A stretch of 64,000 nucleotides of DNA. It comes from Lysobacter sp. KIS68-7 (GTDB lineage Bacteria; Pseudomonadota; Gammaproteobacteria; Xanthomonadales; Xanthomonadaceae). Below, piece after piece: positions 9,384-17,618 of this stretch. Positions within the stretch are counted from its first letter, which is position 1; each line of letters opens with the position of its first letter. The notes beneath the pieces are model-generated. The model searched no databases and was not told where the DNA came from. It saw only the letters and a list, made by a program, of their open reading frames with translations. Location: positions 1,983,001 to 2,047,000 of the forward strand of contig NZ_CP089925.1 in the NCBI RefSeq assembly GCF_021284745.1, read 5' to 3'. Made by a program: the position numbers and the translations under genes.

Positions 9384-10066
9384 CCGCAGCAAGGAAGGAG
9401 CGCGGTTTCCCGTGCGTGGTGTTGTTCGACCTCGATGGCACCTTGCTGGACAGCGCGCCGGACATGCTCGCCACCGTCGATGCGATGCGCGCCGCACGCG
9501 GCCGCGGCCCGATGGCGATGGAGACGCTGCGCCCGGTCGTCTCCAAGGGCGCGCGCGCGATGACCGCGGCGGCCTTCCCCGACATCCCGGCCGAAGAACG
9601 CAACCAGTGGATCCCCGAGTTCCTGGAGATCTACGAGCGCGAACTCGGCAAGCACGGCACGCTGTTCGACGGCATCGACGCGATGCTGCACGCGTTGGAA
9701 GCTGCCGGTAGCGCGTGGGGCATCGTCACCAACAAGCCCGAATACCTCGCGCGCCAGCTCATGCCGATGCTCGGTTGGGAAACGCGCTGCGCGATCCTGA
9801 TCGGCGGCGACACGCTGGCCGAACGCAAACCGCACCCATTGCCGCTGCTGCACGCAGCGCAGGTGCTGGGCGTGACGCCCGACGACTGCGTGTACGTCGG
9901 CGACGACGAGCGCGACATCATGGCCGCGCGTGCCGCGGAGATGCGCAGCGTCGTCGCCCTGTGGGGCTACCGCCTGCACGAGGACGATCCGATGGCCTGG
10001 CAGGGCGATGTGCTCGTCGAAACCCCGCATGCGCTGTGCGATGCGCATGCCTGGCCGGAGCGCTGA
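9380..10066 (+). CDS. mupP: HAD phosphatase, MupP/phosphoglycolate phosphatase type
   Basis: A 228-residue haloacid dehalogenase-like phosphatase. Motif I is [10 protein letters not shown] near residue 16, motif II is the GIVTNK segment, motif III is in AERKPHP and motif IV is VGDDERD. It is coupled to ubiG by an ATGA overlap. In Pseudomonas the phosphatase next to ubiG is MupP, which dephosphorylates N-acetylmuramate 6-phosphate in the peptidoglycan recycling route through AmgK and MurU. Phosphoglycolate phosphatase (Gph) is the alternative from sequence alone. Neither amgK nor murU is in the window, so the symbol rests on gene order. Confidence 0.65.
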   Translation: MTAARKERGFPCVVLFDLDGTLLDSAPDMLATVDAMRAARGRGPMAMETLRPVVSKGARAMTAAAFPDIPAEERNQWIPEFLEIYERELGKHGTLFDGIDAMLHALEAAGSAWGIVTNKPEYLARQLMPMLGWETRCAILIGGDTLAERKPHPLPLLHAAQVLGVTPDDCVYVGDDERDIMAARAAEMRSVVALWGYRLHEDDPMAWQGDVLVETPHALCDAHAWPER

Positions 10067-10068
10067 AG

Positions 10069-10794
10069 ATGGTCCGCGATCCCGCCGTCGACTCCGTCAT
10101 CGAAAAGTGGCGCGCGCAGTGGCCCGAATGGCCGCTCGCCGAACCCTTCGTGCCGCCGCTGCATCGCGAACGCGCGCTTGCGTGGTTCGCGCTGCGCCAT
10201 GAATTGATGCACGCCGCGTGGAGCGGCAACGATCCGCGTCCGGGCGAAGCGAAGCTTGCCTGGTGGGGCGAAGAACTCCAAGGCTGGCGCAAGGGCGCGC
10301 ATCGCCATCCGCTCGGCAACGTGCTGCAACCGATGCCTGCGCCCTGGCAGTCGGTGTCCTTCGGCTTGCCCTCGCTGCTCGCCGCGCGCGAACGCGCCGG
10401 GACCACCGATGAAGCACTGCGCGTGATCGAACCTTTCAGCGACAGCATGGCCGCCGTGTCGGAAACGCTGTTCGGCAACGGGCGTCCGACGCCGATGCCG
10501 AACGTCGGGCTCGGCCTGCTCGCCGAACGCGCGCTCGACGGCGGGGATGTCGCCGTGCCGCTGGAATTCCTCGCGAAGATCGAGCCGCGCGATCCGCCCC
10601 TGACGGCCGCGCGCGCCTGGGCGGCCGACCTGCTCGCGCGCTGGCCCGCACCGCACGACGGCGCCGTGGCCGGTCGCCTGCATGCCGCGCTGGTCCGCGA
10701 ACGCCTGCAGCGCTTTGCCCGCGGCGGGACGCCGGAGCGCCCCTTGCCTGCGTGGCGGGCGCTGTTCACCTCCTGGCGCGCCGCGCGCCGCTGA
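10069..10794 (+). CDS. Squalene/phytoene-synthase-like protein, probably non-catalytic
   Basis: A 241-residue protein starting 2 bases after the phosphatase stop. Residues 30-70 show a short stretch of the squalene/phytoene synthase fold (FALRHELMHAAW, then DPRPGEAKLAWWGEEL), like the helix in which true synthases carry R-x-x-D-P-x-x-G-x-x-R-x-x-W-W. I do not see two Asp-rich substrate motifs (DxxxD) as in real prenyl synthases. It is therefore better viewed as a member of the wider superfamily, such as the NDUFAF6-like proteins, than as a terpene enzyme. Its place after ubiG and the phosphatase suggests one transcript. Function unknown. Confidence 0.6.
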   Translation: MVRDPAVDSVIEKWRAQWPEWPLAEPFVPPLHRERALAWFALRHELMHAAWSGNDPRPGEAKLAWWGEELQGWRKGAHRHPLGNVLQPMPAPWQSVSFGLPSLLAARERAGTTDEALRVIEPFSDSMAAVSETLFGNGRPTPMPNVGLGLLAERALDGGDVAVPLEFLAKIEPRDPPLTAARAWAADLLARWPAPHDGAVAGRLHAALVRERLQRFARGGTPERPLPAWRALFTSWRAARR

Positions 10795-10877
10795 TCGGCG
10801 CGCGCCCGCACGGGGAATCCAGCGTTGCATCGGCGTGATCACGGCCCCCCGGTCCGGGTGGCTACAATGCGCGCCTC

Positions 10878-11813
10878 ATGTCCGCCCCGATGACGCCCGC
10901 CAACGCCCCGAACGGCCTGCCCGACGTCGCGCACGAAGCCGCTGCGCTCGCGCGCCCGCTCGACTGGGTCGGCATGGACCGCATCGCGGTGCCGGTGCGC
11001 ATCCATGATGCGGACGGCACCACCGTGCAGGTCGCCGCCGAAGTGGACGTTGCGGTCGACCTGAAGGACGGCGACGCGCGCGGCATCCACATGTCGCGCC
11101 TGTACCTGCAACTGCAGCAGGCCTTCGCGAGCGAAGCGATCACGCCGCCCGGCCTGCGTCGCGTGCTGCAAGGCTTCGTGGATTCGCAGCAGGGCCTGTC
11201 GACGCGCGCGCGCCTGCACATCCGTTACGAACACCTGCTGCAGCGTCCTGCGCTCGCGAGCGGGCACCTCGGGTGGAAGCGCTACCCGGTGTCGATCGAC
11301 GCCGAACTCGCGGACGGGCATTTGCACCTGGTGCTCGGTTTCGCCGTCGAGTACTCGAGTACGTGTCCGGCTTCCGCGGCGCTCTCGCGCCAGCGCAACG
11401 CCGATCGCTTCGCCGAAGACTTCTCCGCCGCGCGCCCGATGTCCACGCAGGTCGTGCGCGAGTGGCTCGAATCCGAACGCGGCCTGGCCGCGACGCCGCA
11501 CGCGCAGCGCAGCCGCGCCGACGTGCGCGTGGCCCTGCGTCCTGCCTTCGACGAACTCCCGCTGCTCCCGCTCGTCGACGCCGTGGAAGCCGCGCTCGGC
11601 ACGCCGGTGCAGACGGCCGTGAAGCGCGAGGACGAACAGGCCTTTGCCGAACTCAACGCGGCGAACCTGATGTTCTGCGAAGACGCCGCGCGTCGCGTGG
11701 CCGCTGCGCTCGCGGGCGATGCGCGCGTGGAACGCTATGACATCGCCGTGGCGCATTTCGAAAGCCTGCACCCGCACGACGCCGTTGCGCGCGTGTCGGG
11801 CCGCAACGCCTGA
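10878..11813 (+). CDS. folE2: GTP cyclohydrolase FolE2 (GCYH-IB)
   Basis: A 311-residue protein of the FolE2 family. The RGIHMSRLYL segment near residue 70 and the EYSSTCPAS segment with the catalytic Cys are both family signatures, as is the later ANLMFCEDAARRV stretch. FolE2 makes dihydroneopterin triphosphate from GTP at the start of folate synthesis and, unlike FolE, does not depend strictly on zinc. A TACAAT hexamer lies 10 bases before the ATG as a possible -10 box with no clear -35. No zinc-responsive (Zur) palindrome was recognised. It converges on the M23 peptidase gene with three bases between stops. Confidence 0.9.
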   Translation: MSAPMTPANAPNGLPDVAHEAAALARPLDWVGMDRIAVPVRIHDADGTTVQVAAEVDVAVDLKDGDARGIHMSRLYLQLQQAFASEAITPPGLRRVLQGFVDSQQGLSTRARLHIRYEHLLQRPALASGHLGWKRYPVSIDAELADGHLHLVLGFAVEYSSTCPASAALSRQRNADRFAEDFSAARPMSTQVVREWLESERGLAATPHAQRSRADVRVALRPAFDELPLLPLVDAVEAALGTPVQTAVKREDEQAFAELNAANLMFCEDAARRVAAALAGDARVERYDIAVAHFESLHPHDAVARVSGRNA

Positions 11814-11816
11814 GTT

Positions 11817-12683
11817 TCAGCGCGTCGCTTCGGGCGGCAGCACCAGCAGCGGATCCACCCGCACGTCGAACCAGTTCATGCCCCAGTGCAGGTGTGGCCC
11901 GCTTGCGCGTCCCGTCGCGCCGACGGCACCGATCACCTGACCCTGTTCGACACGGTCGCCCACGCGCACGTCGATGCGCGAGAGGTGCAGGAAGTTCGAA
12001 CTCACGCCGTGACCGTGGTCGATCAGCAGCGTGCCGCCGGTGAGGTAAAGATCGGGTGCGGCGAAGGTGACCAGGCCGCCCGCAGGTGCGCGCACCGGCG
12101 TGCCGGCCCTGGCGGCGATGTCCATGCCCGAGTGCGGCGTCTGCGGATCTTCGGTGCCGTCGGGCAACACGTAGGTGCGTCGGTTGCCGAAGCGCCCGCT
12201 GATGCGGCCTTCGACAGGCCAGAGGAAGGCGTGCGCGAAATCGGTGCGCGCATCGTCGCGCGTGCGCGCGGCGGCGACCTGTGCTTGTTCACGTTCGATG
12301 CGTGCGGCGATCTCCGGCGGCGGGCGCACGGTTTCGGGCGGCACGCCGCTGACGCGTTCGACGGGCCAGTCGCGCGGCTGCACGAGGATGGGATGTTCGA
12401 CGCGATCCACGACCACCACGGCGGGCGAGGGGGCATCGCGTGCGATGCCGACCACGAACACGCCGTCGGGTGACACCCGGACTTGCCGGCCAGCGAACTC
12501 GACGTGCGCGCCGGGTTGGGTCGTCCCGATCACGAGCGCGCCTTGCTGGACTTCGTGCGGCAATTGCGTGCCGCGGGCAACGCTCGGCGCCGGATCGGCA
12601 GCGGCGTGCCGGATCACCGGTGTCGGGGTCGCCATGCAGCCCGACATCGCCATTGCCGCGAAGGCGGCAATGAGAAAACGCAT
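11817..12683 (-). CDS. M23 (LytM) peptidase, predicted lipoprotein
   Basis: A 288-residue protein with a lipoprotein signal (MRFLIAAFAAMAMSGC, lipobox Cys at residue 16). The C-terminal half is a LytM domain with zinc ligands in HSGMD and GPHLHWGMNW and the conserved SNFLHLS segment. All metal ligands appear present, so it should be a peptidoglycan endopeptidase in the periplasm. A strand-rich N-terminal domain (about 40-130) precedes it. The ATG overlaps the pyrC stop by one base (TGATG), indicating translational coupling to pyrC. Confidence 0.9.
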   Translation of the reverse strand: MRFLIAAFAAMAMSGCMATPTPVIRHAAADPAPSVARGTQLPHEVQQGALVIGTTQPGAHVEFAGRQVRVSPDGVFVVGIARDAPSPAVVVVDRVEHPILVQPRDWPVERVSGVPPETVRPPPEIAARIEREQAQVAAARTRDDARTDFAHAFLWPVEGRISGRFGNRRTYVLPDGTEDPQTPHSGMDIAARAGTPVRAPAGGLVTFAAPDLYLTGGTLLIDHGHGVSSNFLHLSRIDVRVGDRVEQGQVIGAVGATGRASGPHLHWGMNWFDVRVDPLLVLPPEATR

Positions 12684-14038
12684 CAGCGCGCGAACTCGAG
12701 CCGCTGTCCGTTCGGCGCGCCGACCAGGCGCGTTCCGTCGTACGCCAGCACGCCATTGACCCAGGTCGCGCCGATCTTCGAGTGGAAGCTGCGGCCTTCG
12801 AACGGCGACCAGCCGCACTTCGACAGCACGTCCTCGCGGCGCACGGTGAACGGCGTGTCGTCGATCAGCACCAGGTCGGCCATGTAGCCCTCGCGCAGGT
12901 AACCGCGCTGGGCGACGTCGAACAACTGCGCCGGCGCATGGCAGACCTTCTGCACCACCTGCGCCGTCGTCAGGCGGCCTTCGTGCACGAGTTCCAGCGC
13001 GGCGACCAGCGCGTACTGCACCAGCGGCAGGCCGCTCGGTGCGCTGGTGTAGGGGCGCGCCTTTTCTTCCAGCGTGTGCGGGGCGTGGTCGGTGGCGAGC
13101 ACGTCGATCACGTCGTCGGCGAGCGCGGCGATCAGGGCCTCGCGGTCGCTGGCTTCCTTGATCGACGGATTGCACTTGATGAGGTTGCCGAGCGTGGCGT
13201 AGTCGGCGCGGTCGAAGCGCAGGAAGTGGATGCACGTTTCGGCGGTGATGCGCTTGCGCGAACCGTCGGCGCGGACCAGCGGGCCACGTTCGAACAGCGC
13301 CAGCTCGTCGGCGGTGCTGATGTGCAGCACGTGCAGGCGGGTGTTGTTGCGGCGGGCGAGTTCCATCGCGAGCAGCGTCGACTTCTTGCACGCCTCGCGC
13401 GAACGGATGTCGGCGTGGAACTCGGCGGGGATGTCGTCGCCGTACTTCGCCTTGTACTTGGCGAGTTCGGCGTCGATCATCGGCGTGTCTTCGCAATGCG
13501 TGATGATCGGCGTTGGCGCGTCGCGGAAGATCGCGTCCAGCGTTTCCGGGTTGTCGACCAGCATGTTGCCGGTGGAGGCGCCCATGAACACCTTGATGCC
13601 CGGCGCACGCAGCGGGTCGAGCGCGCGGATGGCCTCGATGTTGTCGTTGCTCGCGCCCATGTAGAAGCCGAAGTTGGCTCTGGCGCGACCGGTGGCGCGG
13701 CGGTACTTGTCTTCCAGCGCGGCGCTGTCGAGCGTGGGCGGGTTGGTGTTCGGCATGTCCATGAAGCTGGTCAGGCCGCCGGCGACCGCCGCCGCGGATT
13801 CGGTGGCGATGTCCGCCTTGTATTCCATGCCCGGTTCGCGGAAGTGCACCTGGTCGTCGATCATGCCCGGCAGCAGGCGGCGCCCGGCGGCGTCGACGAC
13901 GTGCTCGCCCTCGCGCGCGGCCAGGCCGTTGCCGATCTGCGCGATGCGGCCGTCCTCGATGCGCAGGTCGCCTTCGAATTCGCGACCTTCGTTCACCAGG
14001 CGGGCGTTGACGATCAGCGTGGGCTTGGACGTGGGCAT
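12683..14038 (-). CDS. pyrC: Dihydroorotase, class I
   Basis: A 451-residue dihydroorotase. Recognisable elements are VNARLVNEG at the start, the metal region IDDQVHFREPG near residue 60, MPNTNPPT, a His in THCED, LHVLHISTA, and TDHAPHTLEEK late in the protein. The enzyme cyclises carbamoyl aspartate to dihydroorotate in pyrimidine synthesis. The usual HxH metal pair reads Q-V-H, so the first histidine is replaced by glutamine; I recall this variant from some class I dihydroorotases, so it is probably lineage-typical. It is followed by the coupled M23 gene, an unrelated function. Confidence 0.92.
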   Translation of the reverse strand: MPTSKPTLIVNARLVNEGREFEGDLRIEDGRIAQIGNGLAAREGEHVVDAAGRRLLPGMIDDQVHFREPGMEYKADIATESAAAVAGGLTSFMDMPNTNPPTLDSAALEDKYRRATGRARANFGFYMGASNDNIEAIRALDPLRAPGIKVFMGASTGNMLVDNPETLDAIFRDAPTPIITHCEDTPMIDAELAKYKAKYGDDIPAEFHADIRSREACKKSTLLAMELARRNNTRLHVLHISTADELALFERGPLVRADGSRKRITAETCIHFLRFDRADYATLGNLIKCNPSIKEASDREALIAALADDVIDVLATDHAPHTLEEKARPYTSAPSGLPLVQYALVAALELVHEGRLTTAQVVQKVCHAPAQLFDVAQRGYLREGYMADLVLIDDTPFTVRREDVLSKCGWSPFEGRSFHSKIGATWVNGVLAYDGTRLVGAPNGQRLEFAR

Positions 14039-14058
14039 GTCGATCCTTTCGTTCGCAT

Positions 14059-14337
14059 TCAGCGTGGCGGGGATGGTGGCACGGGATCGTGCCCGCCGGG
14101 GTGCAGGGGATGGCAACGCGCGATGCGCCTGGCCGCGAGCCAGCCGCCGCGCACGGCGCCGAAGCGCGCGATGGCTTCCATCGCGTATTCCGAACACGTG
14201 GGCACGAAACGGCACCGCGGACCGAGCAGCGGGCTGATCCAGCGCTTGTACAGGCGCAGGGAACCGATGAGGAAGCGATCGATCACCGATTGCGCAAACG
14301 TGGCCTGTCGAACGGTCTTTCGCGGGTTGCCGGCCAT
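14059..14337 (-). CDS. yidD: Membrane protein insertion efficiency factor YidD
   Basis: A 92-residue protein with the YidD core [29 protein letters not shown]. YidD is a small membrane-associated protein assisting insertion by YidC. The ATG at 14337 gives about 16 residues ahead of the usual start region; a GTG at codon 18 would give the more typical length. It lies upstream of pyrC (20 bases) on the same strand, away from the usual rnpA-yidC context. Its start overlaps the -35 region of the divergent DksA-like promoter. Confidence 0.85.
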   Translation of the reverse strand: MAGNPRKTVRQATFAQSVIDRFLIGSLRLYKRWISPLLGPRCRFVPTCSEYAMEAIARFGAVRGGWLAARRIARCHPLHPGGHDPVPPSPPR

Positions 14338-14355
14338 GACTGGGCAGGGTATAAC
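14327..14355 (+). promoter_or_regulatory. Strong sigma-70-type promoter of the DksA-like gene
   Basis: TTGCCG (14327-14332) and TATAAC (14350-14355) are spaced by exactly 17 bases, among the best matches to the sigma-70 consensus in the window. The predicted start of transcription at about 14361 leaves a leader of about 35 bases, containing GAGGA ahead of the GTG at 14397. It overlaps the 5' end of divergent yidD. Confidence 0.65.
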
Positions 14356-14396
14356 AGCGCGCTTTCCCGCCTCAAGGGAACGAGGACGCAGCGCTC

Positions 14397-15518
14397 GTGG
14401 CAGCGAAGAAACCAGCGAAGAAGGCCGCCAAGGCCGCGAAGAAGGCCACCCCGGCGAAGAAGCCCGTTGCGAAGGCGGCGGCGAAGAAGCCGGTGGCGAA
14501 GAAAGTCGCCAAGCCTGCGGCGAAGAAGCCCGTGAGCAAGCCCGTGGCGAAGAAGGCAGTGCCGGCGAAGAAGCCTGCCGCCAAGCCCGTCGCGAAGAAG
14601 GCCGCGCCTGTCAAAAAAGCCGTGCCCGCCAAGAAGGCGGCGCCGGTGAAGAAGGCAGCGCCGGTCAAGAAAGCCGCGCCGCCGAAGGCCGTGCCCGCGA
14701 AGGCCGCGCCGAAGGCGATGCCTGCGAAGGCAGTGGCGAAGGCTCCGGTCGCGAAGGCGCCCGTTGCCAAGCCCGCGCCTGCGCCCGCGAAGCCCTCGGC
14801 CGTCAAGAAGCCTGCGGCGAAACCCGCAACGAAGAGCGCGCCGGTCGTGGCGCCGAAATCCGAATCCAAGCCCGTCCAGGCGTCCGCGCCGGCGGCGAAA
14901 CCCGCACAGATGCAGTCGAACGAAATCAAAACTACAAAACCCGCACTTGCAAGCGCACCGAAGCCCGCCTCCGCCGCGTCTGCCGCCGTCACGCCCCGCC
15001 CACGCCCGGCTGGCAAAGTGGCCGTGGCCGTGGCCGCCAAGCCGGCTGCTCCAGCACCGCGGGGCAAGGTGAAAGTCGTCGAATACAAGACGGATGAAGC
15101 GACAGGTCGTCCGGTCGTGCCGCAGGGTTACAAGCCCTCGAACGACGAGGAGTACATGAGCGCGCTGCAGGTGGAGTATTTCCGCCAGCGTTTGCTCGGT
15201 TGGCGTACGGACCTGGTCGAGGAGTCCAAGCAGACGATCGAGAATCTCAAGGACGAGGTGCGCGATGTCGGCGATGAGGCCGAGCGTGCGACGCGCGAGA
15301 CCGAGAATTCGCTGGAGCTGCGTACTCGCGATCGTTATCGCAAGTTGATCGGGAAGATCGATTCGACGCTGAAGCGCCTGGATGCCGGTGAGTATGGCTA
15401 CAGTGTGGATTCGGGCGAGGAGATCGGCCTGGAACGCCTCGAGGCGCGGTTGACGGCCGAGCGCACGATCGATGAGCAGGAGCGTTGGGAACATCTGCAG
15501 AAGCAGATGGGCGACTAA
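14397..15518 (+). CDS. DksA-like protein with long Lys/Ala/Pro-rich N-terminal tail
   Basis: From a GTG at 14397 this encodes 373 residues. Residues 1 to about 225 are low-complexity repeats of AKK, PAKKA and PVKKA type, like histone H1 or AlgP tails. The last 120 residues align with DksA: coiled-coil arms ([17 protein letters not shown]) and the terminal globular part ([14 protein letters not shown]). All four zinc-finger cysteines are replaced (Ser, Ser, Thr, Glu), and at the coiled-coil tip the Asp-x-x-Asp-x-Ala pattern reads Asp-x-x-Glu-x-Ala. DksA binds RNA polymerase's secondary channel; the tail may bind DNA or RNA. Whether it has DksA function is uncertain, so no symbol is given. A good promoter and terminator make it monocistronic. 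Confidence 0.85.
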   Translation: MAAKKPAKKAAKAAKKATPAKKPVAKAAAKKPVAKKVAKPAAKKPVSKPVAKKAVPAKKPAAKPVAKKAAPVKKAVPAKKAAPVKKAAPVKKAAPPKAVPAKAAPKAMPAKAVAKAPVAKAPVAKPAPAPAKPSAVKKPAAKPATKSAPVVAPKSESKPVQASAPAAKPAQMQSNEIKTTKPALASAPKPASAASAAVTPRPRPAGKVAVAVAAKPAAPAPRGKVKVVEYKTDEATGRPVVPQGYKPSNDEEYMSALQVEYFRQRLLGWRTDLVEESKQTIENLKDEVRDVGDEAERATRETENSLELRTRDRYRKLIGKIDSTLKRLDAGEYGYSVDSGEEIGLERLEARLTAERTIDEQERWEHLQKQMGD

Positions 15519-15543
15519 CCTTCGTTGCTGATTGAATTGATGA

Positions 15544-15567
15544 AAGCCCCGCGAAAGCGGGGCTTTT
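15544..15567 (+). terminator. Intrinsic terminator of the DksA-like gene
   Basis: AAGCCCCGC pairs with GCGGGGCTT across a GAAA tetraloop and runs into further T, 25 bases after the stop codon. Confidence 0.9.
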
Positions 15568-15605
15568 GCTTTGGGCTGGTTTGCGCCACCCGAAGGGCGC
15601 GCTGA

Positions 15606-15691
15606 CCCGCCGCGGCGTTTGTTCCCTTTCTCCGCGGAGGGCACTTCGGGCCCGCCTTTATGCTCCGAAAGGGAACAAACGCCGCGGCGGG
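15606..15691. repeat. Perfect 25-bp inverted repeat with 36-base loop
   Basis: The 25 bases at 15606-15630 are the exact reverse complement of 15667-15691. Transcribed from either strand they would form a very stable stem. There is no adjacent T-run, the element sits beyond the real terminator at 15544-15567, and no coding frame is credible. It is in the 394-base convergent gap (15519-15912) between the DksA-like gene and the MFS gene. Confidence 0.85.
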
Positions 15692-15750
15692 CCATCGCGC
15701 TCGCCATGCGAGCGTCCGCGCGAAGCCCAACGCAACTTCATCCGGCCGGC

Positions 15751-15868
15751 GGTCCGCTTCCCACCAAAAGAATCCCGACCCTCACTCGGCAGACCCTCCA
15801 TGGCCACCGAGCTCGGATCGTTGCCCATCCATGGGCAACTCCCGGGATTCTTTTGGCGGGAATCGGAC
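15751..15868. repeat. Imperfect 26-bp inverted repeat with 66-base spacer
   Basis: Positions 15751-15776 match the reverse complement of 15843-15868 at 24 of 26 bases. The spacer holds smaller palindromes around CCATGG. This is the second inverted repeat in the same gap; apart from the terminator and these repeats I see nothing else in 15519-15912. It may be a remnant of a miniature transposable or REP-type element. Confidence 0.8.
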
Positions 15869-15912
15869 CTTCGCTGCGATTTGGGGAAGGCACCGCTTCG
15901 GTGGATAAGAGC

Positions 15913-17160
15913 TCAGTGCAGCTCGCGCAGGTCCAGTCGACGCAACTTTGGCGCCAGCTTCGCGGTGATGCCAACGATTGAGATCGTCATGCAGCCGCCG
16001 AAGATCACGCTGGGAACGAGGCCCAGCAACTTTGCTGCGAGGCCCGATTCGAAAGCACCGAGCTCATTCGACGAGCCGATGAAGATGCCATTGATCGCCG
16101 AGACGCGGCCGCGCATTGCATCCGGTGTCGCCAACTGCAGGATCGTGGAGCGAAGCACTACCGACACGCCATCGCACAGGCCAGAGGCGAAGAGCAGCGC
16201 CGCGGACAACCAAAGGTGGCGAGAGAGCGCGAACAGGATGATGCAGACGCCGAAACCGGCAACTGCCATCAACAGCAAGCGGCCCGCATCTTTCTCGGGC
16301 GGCTTGCGTGCAAGCCACAAGCCGACGATCACTGCGCCTGCCGCCGGTGCACCACGCAGGATGCCCAGCGCTTCGGGGCCTGCGTGCAGGATGTCCTTGA
16401 TGAAGGCGGGGAGCAGGGCCACGGCGCCGCCGAACAGCACGGCGAACATGTCCAGGGCGAGGGCGCCCAGCAGGATCTGGTGGCCGAAGACGAAGCGCAT
16501 GCCTTCGCCAATGCTCGCGAAGATGGGGGCGCGGGTGTGCGCGACGTGCGGTTCGTCGGTGCGCATCAGCAACAGCGCCAGACCGGCGGCGATGGCGAAT
16601 GCGCCGGCCACGCCATACGCGGCGCTCTTGCCGGCCCATGCCACCAGGCCACCGCCGAAGGCGGGGCCGAGGACGAGGCCGAGCTGGAAGACGACGCTGC
16701 CGAAGCCCGCGCCGCGCGCGAACTGGCGGCGCGGGAGGATGTGCGCGAACAGGGTGTTGTAGATCGGGGTGAGGAAGGAGCGCACGGAGCCGGTCAGGGC
16801 GATTGCGCCGTAGATCAGCAGCGTGCCCTTCGCCGGGAGCCAGCCTTGCGTGAAGGCTACGAGCACGAGTGCGGTGACGGCCAGGCCTGCGCAAGCGATC
16901 GCGCCGAGGCGGCGTTTGCTCAGGTGGTCCACGAGGTAGCCGGCGAAGGGAGCGACGCAGAAGTACGGAATCACTTCCGCGAGGCCCACCAGGCCCAGCG
17001 CGAGCGGGTCGCGCGTGAGTTCGTAGACGTGCCAGCCGACGGTCACCGCAACGATCTGGTAGGACAGCATCGCCAGGATGCGATAGCTGAGCAGCTCGAG
17101 GAATGCGCGATTGCGCAGCGGGGATTCGGCGGGCGCGGCGGGTTCGAGGGTTTCGGTCAC
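15913..17160 (-). CDS. MFS transporter (EntS/MFS_3-like)
   Basis: A 415-residue protein with about 12 hydrophobic segments, matching the major facilitator superfamily and most like the enterobactin exporter/MFS_3 group. It has a Gly-rich LGPAFGGGLVAW motif in the fifth segment and a short cytoplasmic loop in the middle. The GTG start at 17160 overlaps the sufE stop (GTGA). Substrate unknown; export of a small molecule is the family norm. It is the last gene of a cysS-sufE-MFS run on the minus strand. Confidence 0.85.
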   Translation of the reverse strand: MTETLEPAAPAESPLRNRAFLELLSYRILAMLSYQIVAVTVGWHVYELTRDPLALGLVGLAEVIPYFCVAPFAGYLVDHLSKRRLGAIACAGLAVTALVLVAFTQGWLPAKGTLLIYGAIALTGSVRSFLTPIYNTLFAHILPRRQFARGAGFGSVVFQLGLVLGPAFGGGLVAWAGKSAAYGVAGAFAIAAGLALLLMRTDEPHVAHTRAPIFASIGEGMRFVFGHQILLGALALDMFAVLFGGAVALLPAFIKDILHAGPEALGILRGAPAAGAVIVGLWLARKPPEKDAGRLLLMAVAGFGVCIILFALSRHLWLSAALLFASGLCDGVSVVLRSTILQLATPDAMRGRVSAINGIFIGSSNELGAFESGLAAKLLGLVPSVIFGGCMTISIVGITAKLAPKLRRLDLRELH

Positions 17161-17609
17161 AGGGCGGCCTGCGCGCGCTCGCGGATGAAGGCGAGCAGCG
17201 CGGCGTGGCCGTTGCTGCGCGTGGGGGACAGGTGCTTGGACAAGCCGATGTCGGCGACGTAGTTCGGTTCGGTCGCCAGGATTTCTTCCGCCGATCGACC
17301 CGAGTAGACGCGCAAGGCGAGAAACACCAGGCCGGAGACGATCGCCGAGTCGCTGATCGCGCGGAAATCCAGGCGCGTGCTGTCGCCTTCGCCCACGATC
17401 CACACCATCGACTGGCACCCGTGCAGACGGTGCTCCTCCTGCTTGAGCGCATCGGGGAACGCGGGCAGCTTGCGACCGAGGTCGATCAGGTACTGGTAGC
17501 GCTCGGCCCAGTCGCCGAAGAACGCGAATTCCTCGGCGATCGCCGACTGCGCTTCGACGGCGGTCGGCTCGAGCGGGAAATACGTGGCGGGGGCAAGGGT
17601 GTCGTTCAT
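17157..17609 (-). CDS. sufE: SufE-family cysteine desulfuration protein
   Basis: A 150-residue SufE protein. The catalytic cysteine is in HGCQSMVW at about residue 65, with the following FRAISDSAIVSGL and GLSKHLSPTRSNG segments. SufE accepts persulfide sulfur from SufS and passes it to the Fe-S scaffold. The ATG at 17609 is preferred over one at 17615, because GAGG is 7 bases upstream of it but only one base from the earlier ATG. It follows cysS by 9 bases and overlaps the MFS gene, so cysteine use and Fe-S supply share a transcript. Confidence 0.9.
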   Translation of the reverse strand: MNDTLAPATYFPLEPTAVEAQSAIAEEFAFFGDWAERYQYLIDLGRKLPAFPDALKQEEHRLHGCQSMVWIVGEGDSTRLDFRAISDSAIVSGLVFLALRVYSGRSAEEILATEPNYVADIGLSKHLSPTRSNGHAALLAFIRERAQAAL

Positions 17610-17618
17610 GTCCATGCC

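Noticed and set aside
14397-15080. Repeats in the DksA-like gene considered as a CRISPR or tandem DNA repeat array
   Set aside because: The repetition is at protein level (AKK/PVKKA) in one long frame, with no constant repeat and spacer lengths.
12782-15097. Plus-strand frame of 771 codons over pyrC and into the DksA-like gene
   Set aside because: Antisense to pyrC and out of frame over the Lys/Ala repeat; composition is an artefact of GC bias.
15606-15691. The 25-bp inverted repeat considered as an intrinsic terminator
   Set aside because: No T-run, a 36-base loop, and a proper terminator already precedes it.
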